From: Pseudomonadota bacterium
Lineage (GTDB): Bacteria; Pseudomonadota; Alphaproteobacteria; Rhizobiales; Xanthobacteraceae
Assembly: GCA_023405565.1 (NCBI GenBank)
Contig: JAEXXW010000424.1
Coordinates: 1 to 5,231 of the forward strand
Length of the DNA stretch: 5,231 nt
Reading direction: 5' to 3'
Below are positions 5,058-5,231 of this stretch, piece after piece; positions within the stretch are counted from its first letter, which is position 1; every line of letters begins with the position of its first letter. The notes beneath the pieces were generated by a model. It saw only the letters and a list, made by a program, of their open reading frames with translations. It made no database searches and was not told where the DNA came from. Position numbers and translations under genes: made by a program.

Positions 5058-5231
5058 AAACAATCCTCATCGGCAATAACCGTAGTCAACAGGGCCGCAT
5101 ACCGCCGCGTCAAGCCGGGCGTGTGCGATTGAATGTTGCAGCCAAAGGTGCACGCGCCCGGCGCCCCGGAGCCGGAGAAGTCTGCACTGTCAGTGGTGGC
5201 CGACGACCGGGGCGGGGGGGGGGGGGGCCCC
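5054..5231 (-). CDS. C-terminal end of an upstream minus-strand gene, truncated by the window edge
   Basis: One minus-strand frame is open from the right edge to a TGA at 5056-5054, giving 58 residues and ending ...GLTRRYAALLTTVIADEDCL. Its stop overlaps the ATG of the coupling-ATPase gene as ATGA, the usual sign of coupled genes, and third codon positions are mostly G or C. A second frame ends ...GPVDYGYCR at a TGA at 5069-5067 and is a rival reading, though it has an in-frame stop at 5192-5190. The family is not recognisable. The first residues (a proline run) come from the poly-G tract and may be artefact. In such operons the upstream gene is often a relaxase or another transfer gene; nothing here shows that directly. 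Confidence 0.4.
   Translation of the reverse strand, partial: GPPPPPPRSSATTDSADFSGSGAPGACTFGCNIQSHTPGLTRRYAALLTTVIADEDCL
5214..5227. repeat. Run of 14 G followed by CCCC at the window end
   Basis: A homopolymer of this length in the last 18 bases is typical of a contig end with low-quality or two-colour-chemistry reads. It could be real, but should not be trusted as sequence. Nothing functional is proposed. Confidence 0.7.

Noticed and set aside
5064..5120. Possible minus-strand promoter (TTGACG at 5112-5107 and TTGACT at 5089-5084) just upstream of the ATPase gene
   Set aside because: Neither -35-like hexamer has a credible -10 element at 16-18 bases, and the ATGA overlap suggests transcription comes from further upstream.

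Overview
The window is G+C-rich. It carries a type IV secretion/conjugation coupling ATPase, an orphan-type DNA methyltransferase and small plasmid-style accessory genes, so it looks like part of a conjugative plasmid or integrative conjugative element. The host is probably an alphaproteobacterium, possibly a sphingomonad. That guess rests on protein style: the two small operon proteins and the CDxLA...CE Sel1-type domain are familiar to me from that group. I could not run a search.

Layout. Positions 1-31 may hold the first ten codons of a minus-strand gene (MGGSGGSSDI), with a 13-base palindrome 15 bases upstream of its start. Positions 32-560 have no convincing gene. They are crowded with inverted repeats, two of which share a 10-base spacer of related sequence; one weak ORF (75-317) overlaps this region. 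Positions 600-825 are a very G+C-rich, foldable leader. Three plus-strand genes follow, joined by two ATGA stop/start overlaps: a 66-aa protein (826-1026), a 67-aa protein (1023-1226) and a beta-class N6A/N4C DNA methyltransferase (1223-1900). A hairpin lies in the 19-base gap between this operon and the gene converging on it.

The minus strand from 5057 to 1920 encodes one 1045-aa protein, the main item of interest. Its first ~630 residues are a VirD4/TraG-like coupling ATPase without the usual N-terminal membrane anchor. They are followed by a Pro/Ala-rich linker, one transmembrane helix, a coiled coil and a Sel1/TPR-type domain with two cysteines that is predicted to be periplasmic. An upstream minus-strand gene appears to end at 5054, overlapping the ATPase start by ATGA. 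It runs off the right edge, which ends in a 14-G run that may be an assembly artefact.

How they may work together (inference): the minus-strand operon would serve DNA transfer, with the fusion protein linking the cytoplasmic motor to the periplasmic side of the channel. The plus-strand operon would be accessory, with the methyltransferase marking the element's DNA against restriction or for regulation. No relaxase, VirB-type channel gene, integrase or restriction enzyme is visible here.
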